Positions 1 through 11,010 of a stretch of 64,000 nt of DNA are shown one piece after another. Below the pieces are notes generated by a model. It ran no database searches and was not told where the DNA came from. It saw nothing but the letters and a program-made list of their open reading frames with translations. The position numbers and the translations under genes are program-made. Origin of the DNA: Andrena cerasifolii (Eukaryota; Arthropoda; Insecta; Hymenoptera; Andrenidae); the NCBI RefSeq assembly GCF_050908995.1, contig NC_135121.1:3720001-3784000 (forward strand). The letters run 5' to 3'. Position 1 is the first letter of the stretch, and every line of letters begins with the position of its first letter.

Positions 1-2006
1 AACTCTGAAAACTTATGCGTCAAGAATTATCGTATTTGCTCGGATTATAAGCACCCTGAACTGCTTTACTGCTAAATAACATGAAGTTGTACATGTAACC
101 ATGGTAAGCGGAAAAAATTGAAAAATGGAGTTAGGCCACTTTCAAAATAAACGGCTATACATTTTTTATAAATATAATATTCCGCACTGTCGAATCAATG
201 AATTAGCCTCGGGTGCCACTGTGTCGTACATGACGAAAAAACGGTCATTCGAAAGGGAGAGCGTCAGGTATACCGAATTTATTATAGGCACCGTGCTCCG
301 CCATCCTCCGTCCTCCACTCCAAACTATACCCAGGGGATCATATTTTATGTTTTAATCTCTCCATTGTTCCAGGTATAACAGAGTTTAGAAGGAAAAATA
401 ATGCCTACTCGGAACACACAAGGCTGTCGGCCATAAAACACCGATGTCGGGTCACCCAGCTAGCGCGCAAGCGTGCACCACCTGCATTTTTATGTCCGCC
501 GCCAGATCCGCGTACAGATTTTTTCGAAAACGTCGAATAAAAGCTTGGGCGGAGAAAGAAATGCGCGCAACTTAACATTACAATGGCATTCCACGGTATG
601 CAAATTCGCGGTGGCTGCGTCCGCATCTTTGAATCCCTTAGGCGATCTTATGATACTGCGCATACATTTGTTCAATTATTATGTCAGTATACGTTTCGTT
701 CGATGCTTGCGTCACTATGGATTCGCAGCCGGGTGAAGTGAAATTACTATCGACTCCAGTACGGTGAGACGTGAGTATTAAGAATCATTAGACAGCTGTA
801 TAAATACCGGCGTTCCTTTGCTAAAGGCGGCTACGCAAGTACAGAAGTTCCTTCAATGAAGCTGAATGAACGATAGGCGCTAATAAATCGATGCTCCCAG
901 TCGTTTGTCTTCTTGAAACGCCAAGCGACAGCTTGATCATCCCTAAATTTTACTCGTTTATAAAAATGTCAGTGCAATCTGGAACCATACATTCGATAGA
1001 AATGTAATTGTGTCCCGGGCGCGTATTGAAACAGCATTCGCCCGTTTATCCGGTCGAGCAGTAAAAATTCCCCCAGCGTTTTCCTCCGGCTGAATTTATG
1101 GAAGATCATCCATAATCGGACGTAACATCGGTCTGTCTCACAACGGCCCATTTCGAATACGATAATGGCCCCGCGCTCGATAAATCAGCCCACGGTAGGT
1201 CGCGTTAAGGGATCGACCACGGGAAAGTCGTTGGAGGGTGGGTGAGGAGCTAGCGGTATCGGTGGCCTCAATTTGGTAATTTTATTTCCGAAAAGCCGGC
1301 ATTCGGCGCCCTTTATTTATCTGGCGCCTGGGATCTTTGCTGCGGTTGGCATGTCCGATGCCTTTAGGGTCTCTTAGACCTCGCTTCCACTTGCGTCTAG
1401 TCGCGGCCGCTACAGAATCCTTTGTTCCAGCCGCCGCGCTACCGTCGGCCGTGCTATTCCCCGACTATTTATCAAATGTTTGCGCTAGCTTCTGTGCGGA
1501 TTTTTGCAGGCCCTGATCACGAGTCGAAACGGTCGTCTTTTGCCGAATGAGCGCATAGCGTGGAGATATACCGACGCGAATACTTTGGCGAGCAGCCTGT
1601 CGAATACCTATTGTGGTTCTGCCTTATGACTAATTCCCCCGTTTCTTGTTCGAATTCGTTCCTCACTACGGTCCCGCTGGAATTATCAGGGAAGGCACCC
1701 TGGCATTACCGTTACGTCCCAACCCTCTCTTCTGGGACAAGTTCTAGGACCGCTAATTATTTCGGGCGAAACGACGCATCGGCCATCGCGTAATGACAAT
1801 GCCGAGGGACGGACGCCCCACTGAAATCGTGTTATTATAATAGGAGCCCTGATGATACGTTTCTGTGTGGCAGCCCCGTAACCAGACTATCGGCCCTGAT
1901 ATAAATGCCGATGATGAATTACTGAGGAACGACACGTGATGACTGTTAGCGCATATATCGTAATAATATGCTGTCGCGAAGCCATTTTTATCATTCTATT
2001 GGTACA
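1..2006. other. Unique, moderately GC-rich DNA; no gene recognised
   Basis: This stretch has no long inverted repeat or recognisable transposon protein. The few open frames (60-87 codons) overlap in several frames and have no domain-like composition. CpG dinucleotides are frequent between about 1000 and 1800. It could be intergenic or intronic host DNA with regulatory content, but nothing in it supports a specific call. Confidence 0.5.
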
Positions 2007-2914
2007 TAACACTGTCCAACAGTTATTTTGGTTTGTAACATTCAATAGCCGAGTCTTATAGATTTTGTGCGCTGAAAATGAATCCGTAAATCGCTTGTCG
2101 CCATCACCCACAGTTTTTGAGAAATTTCAATTTTGAAAAAAAATGCAAATTTTCAAATTTGAACATCTTTTGTGTTCAGACAATAATAGTTATTCGGTTG
2201 GATGTTCTATGAAATTATTATATGAATGAATTATGAGCATTTAAATATGTTTAAACAAGAATCAAAGTAAAAAAGACACCAGAAATGCACCAATTTTTGC
2301 AATTTTTGGGAATTTGACTACTCCACGAGATGCAGCAGACATTTTTCCTTCGAATGGCATCAACAGAAGTGGTAAGTCACGTTTTGTTTTCAGTACAGAA
2401 GCGAAATAGTTTGGCAAAACGTGCGGCGCCGACAGTGGTAGTCAACGGCGGCGCGCGAGCCACTGCCGCTCAGCGTTACAGAATCGCGTAACGCGCGTGA
2501 CTACCACTGTCCGCGCCGCACGTTTTGCCAAACTATTTCGCTTCTGTAGTGAAAACAAAGGGTGACTTACCACTTCTGTTGGTGGTTTCCGAAAGAAAAT
2601 TTTCTGCTGCATCGCGTGAAGTAGTCAGATTTTCTCCTAGACCCTTAGTTTTTGAAATATATAGAATGATATCTGTATTTGGGAGAGTTTATAGCATAAT
2701 TTGACGCAACAAGCAACCGAATAACTAATACTGTTTCGACACAAAAGATGTTCAAAGTTGAAAATTTGCATTTCTTTAAAATCGATTTTTTCGAAAACTG
2801 AGGGTGATGCCGATAAAAGGTTTGCGGATTCGTTTTCAGCGTGCAAAAATCAGTAAGAAACGGTTATTGAATGTTACAGAACAGAAAAAAGTTCAACTTA
2901 GTTGGACAGTGTAA
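2007..2914. mobile_element. CACTG-ended palindromic MITE, copy 1
   Basis: The element runs from 2010 to 2911. It begins CACTGTCCAAC, ends with the reverse complement GTTGGACAGTG, and is flanked on both sides by TAA (2007-2009 and 2912-2914). It is a foldback whose two arms meet near 2480. The innermost 80-100 bp of each arm are almost perfectly complementary and include GTTTGGCAAAACGTGCGGCG. CACTG termini with a 3-bp target duplication are typical of the CACTA/EnSpm superfamily, so this is probably a non-autonomous CACTA element. It has no transposase. Sister copies lie at 22711-23694 and 24816-25760. Confidence 0.75.
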
Positions 2915-4536
2915 TTCGTGATGCTTGGAAATTGTTGTAATTCGTAGGTTTCTGCCAATGCTGTTCTTAAAAGACTTAAATTTTTATTAAAGGATTGAAA
3001 AGTCCGCATTATATATTTCGGCAGTTACTTGTGGATATATTATTATTAAGAGAATACATTTTTGAACATTTCTACTTGGGTTGTTTATAACGCAAAACTT
3101 TGCGTATCCCTATTGTACAGATAACTTCTAATAACTTTATGCAGCTGTTAACAGAGTTTAAATTCTTTCAATTGAATATAACGGAAAAACTCTTAATTAA
3201 GATATTCTGAAAGTTGGAATCCATTACTAGTTTACTGTAAAAGAATTCTTATTTATTTGTTCTATAATTCAGTTGGGGAAGCAAGTAAGACAAAAATTAC
3301 TTGCAATTAGTCTTTACGTGAAAAAATAATAAAACGCGCACATCACTTCTTTCCACTTACATGTTTCAATATTCTATGATCGCATAATAAAAATGAAGCT
3401 TATTGTGTATGAACTAACAACTAAACTAACTTTGCAATTTAAGTTTTGTTTAAGTCAAATTTAGGATTGTAATTTGATTTTTTTTTCAAAAAATTCAGCC
3501 CAATGCTTTCATTTTTTAACTAAACGTAGTTCTTGTGGAACGTATTAATTTTGTTATATTTTTTAGAGCACTATAATGTATAAACAATTTTGGGCAATGT
3601 TTCAAGAGTCAACCATGCAGTGGCAACCATTACTTGAGGACAATTATTGTGTTACTGTTTATAATATTAAAGCTTTGATTACACAAATACAGTTGCGACC
3701 ATTATCTTGTCAAAACAAAATGTTATCAGTAAGCAGTGGAACTCTTGCCTTGACATGCCCTTGATCGCATTACAAAATTGTGTAACAATATACACGTAGG
3801 TATACATTACTGTTTATGAAGCTGTGCATAATTGCTTAAAAACAGTATTTGTTGCGTCGAATTGTATGCTTATTAAAAACCTTACAATCCACTACCAATC
3901 TGTATATTGCCATTGTGAATAAAGGAGAAAAATGATCAAAGAATTTAAATTTAAACTCCATCGTGCGAGATTAAGAAAGAAAATACCCCCCTGTAAACGT
4001 TGCTCTTGAAGAATGACTATCCGAGTAAATTGTATGTATTTATAGAGCGATGTAATAGAAATATGATCTATAAAACTGATCAATGTCAGTTATATTAGTT
4101 TGGTTTGGCAGGGAAGGTATGTCGGTATAATATCTACTTAATCATTGTTTTCAAGAAGACTCAAGTTTCTTAAAAATATGATAAATGTAAGGAATACAAA
4201 TTTTGCATATTTGCTCCTGACGCAAAAATCCGTGGATATACGTACATACCTATGTATAAACGAGACGCAGTATAAAAGAAAAGTTCAGCCAAAATCAAAA
4301 AACGGTGACAATTTACCCATTCCGAAATTATGTAATCTCATTAAGAAAATTGCTCCAAACTTATTGCTCCCAAAAATAATACTTGTAATGTACTCCTACC
4401 TTAGAATAACGCCATAATTTTAAAACACCCCAGAGTATCATACCGTTGCGAGCATCGTGGATAACTTCATGGCCTACTGGTGTTCGCATCCGAAGTCAGA
4501 AGACGATCGGTAAAGACCGACCGAAATTGCGTTTGA
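2915..4536. other. AT-rich unique DNA; no gene recognised
   Basis: This is AT-rich sequence without an internal palindrome or tandem repeat that I can see. Short open frames (62-90 codons) have no recognisable motif. The last ~100 bp (about 4440-4536) may be the upstream part of a gypsy LTR split by the MITE that follows, because the retroelement primer site lies just beyond; that is inference. Confidence 0.4.
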
Positions 4537-4824
4537 TTAACCCTTAACTGGTATACTGTTTTTGGCAACCGTGGCTGGTATACTGGGGTCGTGGCAGACC
4601 CCAAATAAAAAAGGACACAGAAATTTGTAAAGTCGACCCTGAATCAACCTCTATGAATATTTTGTTCTTAGGTAATGTGTAAAATAATAGAAACCTAGAA
4701 AGTTAAACTATTATTATAAAATTAATTAGAAAAACAGTTTACAAGCTTAGACAACCAAAAATTTTGCAGCGAACTTTGCGTGCCTGGGGTCATGAGCGAC
4801 CCCAAGATACCAGTTAAGGGTTAA
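4537..4824. mobile_element. TTAA-flanked piggyBac-type MITE, 280 bp
   Basis: The inverted ends are CCCTTAACTGGTAT (from 4541) and its complement (to 4820), each bordered by TTAA at 4537-4540 and 4821-4824. CCCT ends plus TTAA duplications are the piggyBac signature. Near both ends lies an 18-bp imperfect palindrome of the form GGGGTC..(T)G....GACCCC (4585-4602 and 4786-4803), possibly a transposase-binding site. It has no coding sequence. It sits just upstream of a gypsy primer-binding site, so it probably inserted into that element's 5' LTR. Confidence 0.8.
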
Positions 4825-4991
4825 CTGCCAGTCTTAGACTGATCTCACCCGCGAACAGACTAAATTGTCAAACCAAGCTCTGAACTATTTGAATAAATTA
4901 TTGTACTATGTTACCTACCTAATTGGTGTTATACTGTTATAACGCGAATAAATAAACATGTCTAACGAGGAGACCCCTACCCGCCGCAACA
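4825..4991 (+). repeat. 3' part of a Ty3/gypsy 5' LTR
   Basis: The call rests on position. The sequence ends in CA at 4990-4991, one base before an 18-nt tRNA-Leu-like primer-binding site, as the 3' end of a 5' LTR should. AATAAA-like signals occur near 4893 and 4947. I found no matching copy downstream of the integrase, so the paired 3' LTR is missing, diverged or different, and the upstream limit is unknown. Confidence 0.45.
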
Positions 4992-4992
4992 T

Positions 4993-5010
4993 TGGTGTCA
5001 GAAGCGGGAT
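4993..5010 (+). other. Retrotransposon primer-binding site, tRNA-Leu type
   Basis: TGGTGTCAGAAGCGGGAT differs at one base from the complement of the usual insect tRNA-Leu 3' end (which ends TCCCACTTCTGACACCA). It lies directly before the gag remnant and directly after a CA dinucleotide, the normal order CA-spacer-PBS-gag in Ty3/gypsy elements. A recognisable site suggests the element is not extremely old. Confidence 0.65.
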
Positions 5011-5044
5011 GCGCATTAGATCCTCTTCTGTGGCAGGAGATGTT

Positions 5045-6068
5045 ATGCTGCCGGAAATGATCGCAAACCTGCTGCAACCCATTGTCGGACGTATGCAAGA
5101 ACACCGAAGGCAGGACCAGGTCTGATAGCAAAAAGAGCATGCCTTGAGGCGTAAACGAGCGGCCATGGAAAAGGCGGCTCCGGAGGCTCGGGGTACTGTC
5201 TGGGAAACGCGCGTGTCCGAAATGGAGAATAGAATCCAGGTGCTTTTGTCGTCGTTAGGCGGTTTTATTAACACCACAGGGACCTCAAGTGGCGGAGACG
5301 GTGTAAGACAGGGGACAGAGACTGTAAATAGTGTTTCCCCCATGGTTGCCCCCGGACCCTCGGCCTCGCTTGTTACCGCCACTAATTCTTTGCCGGAGCC
5401 GCATTGGATGACGGGATGCGGTCAGGCAGGGCATCGTGTACTCAGTTTGGGGTACGCGGTGGAGCCCACAGTTTTTGATGGACAATCTTCAGAAGAAGAA
5501 TGAAAAAATCAGTTTGAAGCGGTCACCGAAGCAAATTGATCACGGCCTTGATCGCTTCTTCTGAGGGTTCAGCAAGAAGTATTGTAACTACTCTTTCAGC
5601 TGCCCAGTACGGAAATTATTCAGATTCAGTTTCAGCATTAGGTTTTGGAGCTCGAAATTTATGAAATTTAAATTACGCCTTATTCCAGAGTTATCGGCAG
5701 CACAAAGGGGGGGAGCATTTCCTTTTTAGCTGCGGAATTAGAGAAGCTGGCGCAGGTCACGCTCGCGGACTGCCCGGTAGAGACGCGGGATATACTCTCC
5801 GCGTCACAGTTTATTACGGCGCTGGCTGATAAGGAAATACAAAAGACCCTGCGTCTTGGCGGCTTCACAAGGGCAGCAGTCACCAGAGCTTTGGAGATGG
5901 AAATCGTCGTAATAATGACTCGAGGCACCTGGATGGAGTCAAAGCATATACAACCAAAACGAGAAATTAAACCTTCTCAAACTTCTGAGCTAAATCCGGA
6001 GAAGAAGAGGAGCGATTGACAAAACGTGCTGGATCTGTTGGAAAACCGGACATTTTCAAAGAGACTAG
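5045..6068 (+). pseudogene. Ty3/gypsy Gag remnant with CCHC zinc knuckle
   Basis: Gag would be the capsid/nucleocapsid protein of the retroelement. One frame runs from MLPEMIANLLQP (5045) through the coiled region after 5144 to FDGQSSEEE and QFEAVTEAN (to about 5537), broken by stops at 5123, 5126 and 5501. The frame then shifts to GSARSIVTTLSAAQYGNYSD (about 5566) and again to LAAELEKLAQ...DCPVETRD...AVTRALEMEI (5714-6019), a capsid C-terminal pattern of insect gypsy elements. A nucleocapsid motif CWICWKTGHFQRD starts at 6027. The fourth ligand of this CX2CX4HX4C knuckle is replaced by a TAG stop (6066). At least two frameshifts and several stops make it non-functional. Confidence 0.75.
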
Positions 6069-6257
6069 CGAATGCTGCAGAGCAACACAACGAAACAACG
6101 TGAGAAACGGCAAGAGGACGTCGTAACGGGGAAGCGCCGGACTTCAACTTTCTAATCGTCAAGAATGTGGCGATGCAGGTGCCCATACAGCACACTCCAT
6201 TGCAGGAACGTTGCTGGAAGGTTGCAGGTACGTTGCCATTTTGCATTGTTGCAGCGC

Positions 6258-6548
6258 AATATTGATGTAACGTTGCTGCAACGTTGCCGTGCAATATTGA
6301 TGTAACGTTGCTGCAACGTTGCCGTGCAATATTGATGTAACGTTGCTGCAACGTTGCCGTGCAATGTTGCACAAGGGCGGACATAGGAGGATTCCTGCAG
6401 CGTTGCAGCAATGTTGTGATGCGATATTGCACAGCAACGTCCAGGCAAAATTCCTGCAACGTTTCGGAGATTTTACAGCAATTGTCGCGCAACGTTTCCG
6501 AGATTTTACAGCAATTGTCCCGCAACGTTTCGGAGATTTTGGAGCAAT
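6258..6548. repeat. Two adjoining minisatellites, 35 bp and 33 bp units
   Basis: A 35-bp unit containing GCAACGTTGC repeats from 6258, 6293 and 6328 in perfect register, with a partial fourth copy. From about 6459 a second unit of about 33 bp, containing CGTTTCGGAGATTTTACAGC, repeats roughly 2.7 times. Both units share the CAACGTT core and lie between the gag and pol remnants, where the protease should be. Open frames here on both strands (for example on the minus strand with TLQQRYINIA repeats) reflect repeat periods divisible by few stops, not a gene. Confidence 0.85.
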
Positions 6549-6560
6549 GATGTTTCGGCA

Positions 6561-7469
6561 AAATTTATGTTATATTCCAGAAAGTAATAAAATACAGTTA
6601 CAAAATAAAATAAAATTGGAAAAATAAATAGGTGCAGATATTATTTCTGCTTTTCTAAATTTAATTGTCTTTTCTTCTTCCTTCCAAATTCATTACACAT
6701 AAAATAAAATAAAAAATGTGTAAAAAGAGTAAAACGCCCACAAATTTGTTTGGATTATCAGATTTGTCATTAAAAAATAAATAATTTGCCTTGAGATATC
6801 GCGGTATCTATTTTGAGACACTCTTTTTGTATTTTTAACATTAAAAGCATCATTTAGTCGACTTAGGTACCTTCCGATACAATGCGCATAAAAGTGCGGC
6901 ATCTGTCCCAAATGTCCGGAAGAGACGTCGCACTTTCGTATTTACAAGTGCTATGTCGAATATGACCTATTAGGGCCGAGAAATATTCCACAGAGTTCCT
7001 TTGACGTATTACAAAAGTTATATCGCGAAAAACTATGAATTTTCAACTACTACGATAGCAAAAATAAATTCGACATATGACTATTAAGGCAAAGTGCGGT
7101 AGGCCTACCTTGAAAAATAGCAAAATCATTAAAAGTAATAATGGAAACACCTTCTCGCTTATTAATCTAACCTAAACGAACAGCCTACAGCAAATAAAAT
7201 CGACAGTGCTGTATTTTATTACCGATAACCCTGAAATACCGAAGATACGGTGCCTCTTCCAGTGCAGCATCTCTCCCACAATTAGCCTATACCTCGACAA
7301 TGTAATAATTGATGGCTAGGAGACAAAGGAGGCCCATCTACAACTATAAAGCTACCATTTAATTTTTATAAGAAATAAATAAAATCTCAAAAATATTCAT
7401 AAGTGGCAAAAAAAATTCCATTAAAATTTTTGTGAAACAAATGTAAATTTTTTAGTTATTATAATGTTC
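6561..7469. other. AT-rich insertion separating gag and pol remnants
   Basis: Sequence between the minisatellite and the first pol homology is AT-rich and has no RT or protease motif. It replaces the protease and the catalytic half of reverse transcriptase, so it is either a deletion joint or inserted foreign DNA. I see no clear terminal repeats. Confidence 0.4.
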
Positions 7470-8300
7470 ATTTATGCCATCGGGCAAGCTGATGCCCTGG
7501 CCACTCCGCCACTGTTTATGGGAAAGATTTTGAAGAAGAACTCGAACGCTTTCGTCGAGTATTAAGCGAGTGTATTGCTAATGAGTCCCAAAAAGTGTGC
7601 GTTCTTTTGTCGAGAAGTAAAGTATCTGAGTCACATCGTTTCGGAACACGGAGTGAAGGCTGACCCAGAGAAGATAAAAGCGATAGCTGAGTGGCTTGAC
7701 CAGAAGAATGTTACAGAATTGAGAAGTTGCCTGGGACTGATTCATTATCGGAAATTTATGACAGATTTACCCAGCACAGCTAAACCCCTTCATTGCCTTA
7801 GAGAAGAAAAACAATTGTAGGTATCAATAGTCTGAAGAGTGCCAAGTAGTTTTTCAGGAGCTATAGAGGCGACTAACGGAAGCTCCAGTATTACCTTACT
7901 CAGAAATAGCTGCGGCTTTCATATTGGATCCGGGCGCATCCAATTTTGCTATAGGCGCGTTCCTCTCACAGGAGCCAGAAGGTCAAGAGAAAGTCGTCGG
8001 CTATTTTTCTAAAATTTCAGGAAAAGCAGAGAACTATTGCGTTACCCGGAATATTTTAATAGCAATGGTGAAGTCCACAGATCATTTTCACCATTATCTG
8101 CATGGACGAAGATTTCTGCTCAGGACAGACCATGCAGCGCTAGGATGCAATGGTTGCTGACCTCCGAGTGGTCATAGGAATATAATTTTGGAATCCGACA
8201 TCATGCGGGTAAGGTCCACAATGACGCAGATGCACTTTCAGGAAGACCGCGTGCCGAAGAAACCTGCAAACGCTGTAGGCGCTTTGAAGAGGTAGAAGAA
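7470..8300 (+). pseudogene. Ty3/gypsy pol remnant: reverse transcriptase thumb and RNase H
   Basis: From about 7513 the frame reads YGKDFEEELERFRRVL, shifts at about 7575 to SPKKCAFFCREVKYLSHIVS (end of the RT domain and connection), and stops at 7818. The RNase H domain follows as ILDPGASNFAIGAFLSQ... and ends ...YLHGRRFLLRTDHAAL near 8145. After another shift come IRHHAGKVHNDADALSGRP (about 8195-8255) and a CKRC motif. The order matches Ty3/gypsy pol. The YxDD catalytic motif of RT is absent. Several frameshifts make it a pseudogene. Confidence 0.85.
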
Positions 8301-8465
8301 GGGAAGATACTCCCTACCAGAATTCACAGAACTTTCTGTGAATTGATAGAACCCGAAAAGTAGAGAGTGAGTCAGATGGCAGATGAAGAAATTGGCTTCA
8401 TCTTTAAGAAGAAAGAGAAAGGATAGAGGTACCCCGAGGGAAAATCCTAGAGACACTGAGGGAGG

Positions 8466-9495
8466 CACCATGATTCTCCAGCAGCTGAATGCTTTAGTCC
8501 GAACAAGACTGCGCCAAGATAAGTCTGCAATTTTATTGGGCATATTGTCGGCAGAACGTTGAAGATTGGTGCCGGAGATGTGACGCGTGTGAGGCTGAGA
8601 TGGGACCGGAGGGAGAGGAGTAGGGCCCTGAAGGTGTACAACGTCGGGACGTCGTTTGAGAGGGTCGTGCTCGACGTTGTGGGTCTGCTTCCAAGGTCCT
8701 GAGCCGGGTACAGACACATGTTGGTTGTGGCAGATTACTTCACGAAGTGGTCTGAAGTAATCGCGATGCCAAGCCAACAGGCCGTCACGATCGCCAGAGC
8801 TCTTTTGCAGAACGTGGTGTGTCGAAATGGACTGCCGTTAGAAATTCGTTCGAACCACGGGCGAAGTTTCGAGTCCACCGTGCTGCAGAAGCTGATGAAG
8901 CTGCTGGGAATAAGGAAAACAGGAACTACACCCTTGCATCCTCAATCTGATAGTTTGGTGGAACGTTTGAACAGAACGTTGCTTCAATATTTTGCAATGT
9001 TTCTTTCAGAACACCAGAGGGATTGGATGGGATGAGTGGAAGGTAAGCAGTTGACGCCTTCAATGGTTCTCTATGGACAGGAAATTCGACTGCCCATGTA
9101 AACGTGGAGAGGGCTACCTCCGGAGGTGGAGGAAGACGAAGATGTCGAACGAGGATATACCATGTGGGCCAGGCCAAGGATGAAGAAGACCCATCAGTTT
9201 GGTCGGCAGCGTCTTGACATCTGCAGCTTCAAGATAAAGTCCTGGAGTGACAGTCATATGCAAACAACTGAATTCGTACCAGGTGAACAAGTATGGCTGT
9301 TTCAACCGCGAAGGGTAAAAGGAAAATGCCCTACGTTGCAGGCTGATTGGGAACTTCTGTACAGAGTACTTGATACAATTAATGATGTAATTTATCCTCT
9401 TCAACGTTCGCCAAGGAGCAAGTGCAAAGTGATACATGTGAAGCGCTTGGCTAAGTACGAAAATCTAACCTTTTTCTTAGCAGGAAGTACTTGAA
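8466..9495 (+). pseudogene. Ty3/gypsy integrase remnant
   Basis: The zinc-binding part is seen as HDSPAAECF (about 8468) and, in another frame, FYWAYCRQNVEDWCRRCDAC (about 8533-8592). The catalytic core starts GYRHMLVVADYFTKWSEVIA (around 8706), with the first acidic residue in ADYF. The second position reads RSNHGRSF where families have SDxG, so the second catalytic Asp is Asn. The Glu is present in SLVERLNRTL. The frame stops at 9033, then the C-terminal part resumes (FVPGEQVWLFQPRRVKGKCP, about 9274) and ends near 9494. Substituted active site plus frameshifts mean it is inactive. Confidence 0.88.
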
Positions 9496-9658
9496 GAAAT
9501 CAGTTAAAGAAGAAATAGAAGAGAGAAGGACACGAGAAACGTCAAGAGTCAAGAGATCTTCAGAAAATTAGAAATTGGAAACTTGACCTTTGGAAAGTTC
9601 GTTAAATTGCTCTCTTTACAGAGAGAATCCAATCCGAGGAGGCAAGAAAGGTTTATGA

Positions 9659-10141
9659 TTAATAGCAACTGCGAGGAAAATTAGATTTTTTAGGAAATCT
9701 CAAGGACCTGAAGAAGGTAGAATTTGCCTGGTCACCTTCGCCCGAGAAGAGGACGTTTTGTCGCAGAAGGCGAGAACGGATCTTTTGGCTGGCCATGATG
9801 ATCTCTTCTTACCAGTGTGCTTAACGACTAATGAGGAAGTCACATTCTTGCGAGGATGTGCCCTCATTTTTTGGCTGTTGCCACGTTCCTGCTGGGTCGC
9901 AGACGATGAGATGGGAGGAATGTGCCCCAAAAAGCCAGAAAAGGCGTATGCGGGAGATGCATTGAATACCGAGTCAAAGAAAGTTTCTTTGGAGATTGGT
10001 GGTGTATTTTTGAGGGGAGATCCTTGTGTGATGGCCGAATTGATTAATCCGAGAAGACTTCAAGAAAGAAGTAAGCAAGTCTCAAGAGGGAAGAAACAAG
10101 AGGAGGGGCGAAGATCGGGAAAGAAACAAAAATTCCAGTAG
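9659..10141 (+). CDS. Open frame after gypsy integrase, function unknown
   Basis: An uninterrupted 160-codon frame runs from just after a stop at 9656 to the TAG at 10139-10141. This is unusual because the neighbouring gag and pol are full of stops and shifts. It includes CLVTFAREEDVLSQKARTDL, LFLPVCLTTNEEVTFLRG and a lysine/arginine-rich tail. I do not recognise it. It lies where gypsy elements may carry a third ORF or the 3' LTR. A purine-rich run (9908-9920) followed by TG at 9921 sits inside it and could be a polypurine tract and LTR start. It may be a chance frame. Confidence 0.35.
   Translation, partial: LIATARKIRFFRKSQGPEEGRICLVTFAREEDVLSQKARTDLLAGHDDLFLPVCLTTNEEVTFLRGCALIFWLLPRSCWVADDEMGGMCPKKPEKAYAGDALNTESKKVSLEIGGVFLRGDPCVMAELINPRRLQERSKQVSRGKKQEEGRRSGKKQKFQ
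9908..9920 (+). other. Possible polypurine tract of the gypsy element
   Basis: The run GAGATGGGAGGAA is followed directly by TGTGCCCC, the arrangement expected at the start of a 3' LTR. No matching LTR start was found upstream, so the assignment rests on position and composition only. Confidence 0.3.
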
Positions 10142-10503
10142 TCAAATGGTCCTTGTATCAGAAGAAATTCGATTTTGGTTTTTGGATGTACCAACGCTCG
10201 GGGTTTTTGCGTGGTTTCCCCCTGAAACTAAGGGCAAATGTCGGGGTGAAGAGTGTCTGAAAAAGGCCACACAAGTTTTATATCATGATAAGACTTTTCC
10301 AGACTTTCCTATTATGAAACAGAAATCTCAGCAACAACTAAATGGAAATAATGGAAATAGTCGTGAGAGATGAGATTTTTCAAAATATATCATGAAACTT
10401 TCTCATGCGAGTCTAATTTCATGAGACTAATGACAAAATAATTAAAAAATCATAAAATAATGAAATATGAGATTAAAATCTCTCTTAAAATCTTAAAATC
10501 TAT

Positions 10504-10707
<204 letters not shown>

Positions 10708-10873
10708 AAATAAAACACAATATAAGTGTTTGAAGCAACTTGAAAGTCTGGATTAATTCTTTGCGATCGGTCTAACCTCACATTTGCGAGTCTATACGAG
10801 CTTTGTATTAAAACATTTGACAGTAAAAATGGTGGCATTTGAAACTCATATTAGTTCTTCAACTGACATTTGA

Positions 10874-10920
10874 CCAGCGGCCGTAGCCGTGATGGAAAAC
10901 ACTGTACTTGCTTCGGCAGT

Positions 10921-10955
<35 letters not shown>

Positions 10956-11010
10956 TGCATGGCCCCTGCGCAAGGATGGCACTCAAAATCGTGAAGCGTT
11001 CCACATTTTT
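10874..11010 (+). pseudogene. Chimera: 5S-SINE head fused to full-length U6 snRNA
   Basis: Positions 10874-10903 are the first 30 nt of the 5S-derived SINE seen complete at 45181 (starting CCAGCGGCCGTAGCCGTGAT). They join directly to a 107-nt sequence (10904-11010) that matches U6 snRNA from its 5' end (ACTTGCTTCGGCAG) through ACAGAGA to the terminal T run. Only a few differences from the insect form stand out: ATTAGCA reads ATTTGCA and GATGACACGC reads GATGGCACTC. The upstream sequence is SINE, not a proximal sequence element with TATA box, so normal U6 transcription is unlikely. It is best read as a retrotransposed template-switch product. Confidence 0.8.

Noticed and set aside
6258..6548. 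CRISPR array
   Set aside because: The units abut without unique spacers, and the sequence context is eukaryotic.
5977..6561. 194-codon minus-strand frame with repeated TLQQRYINIA-like units
   Set aside because: It reads the two minisatellites; the repeat period, not a gene, explains the absence of stops.
10904..11010. A functional U6 snRNA gene
   Set aside because: The upstream DNA is a SINE head rather than a snRNA promoter, and changes fall in normally invariant positions (AGATTAGC reads AGATTTGC).
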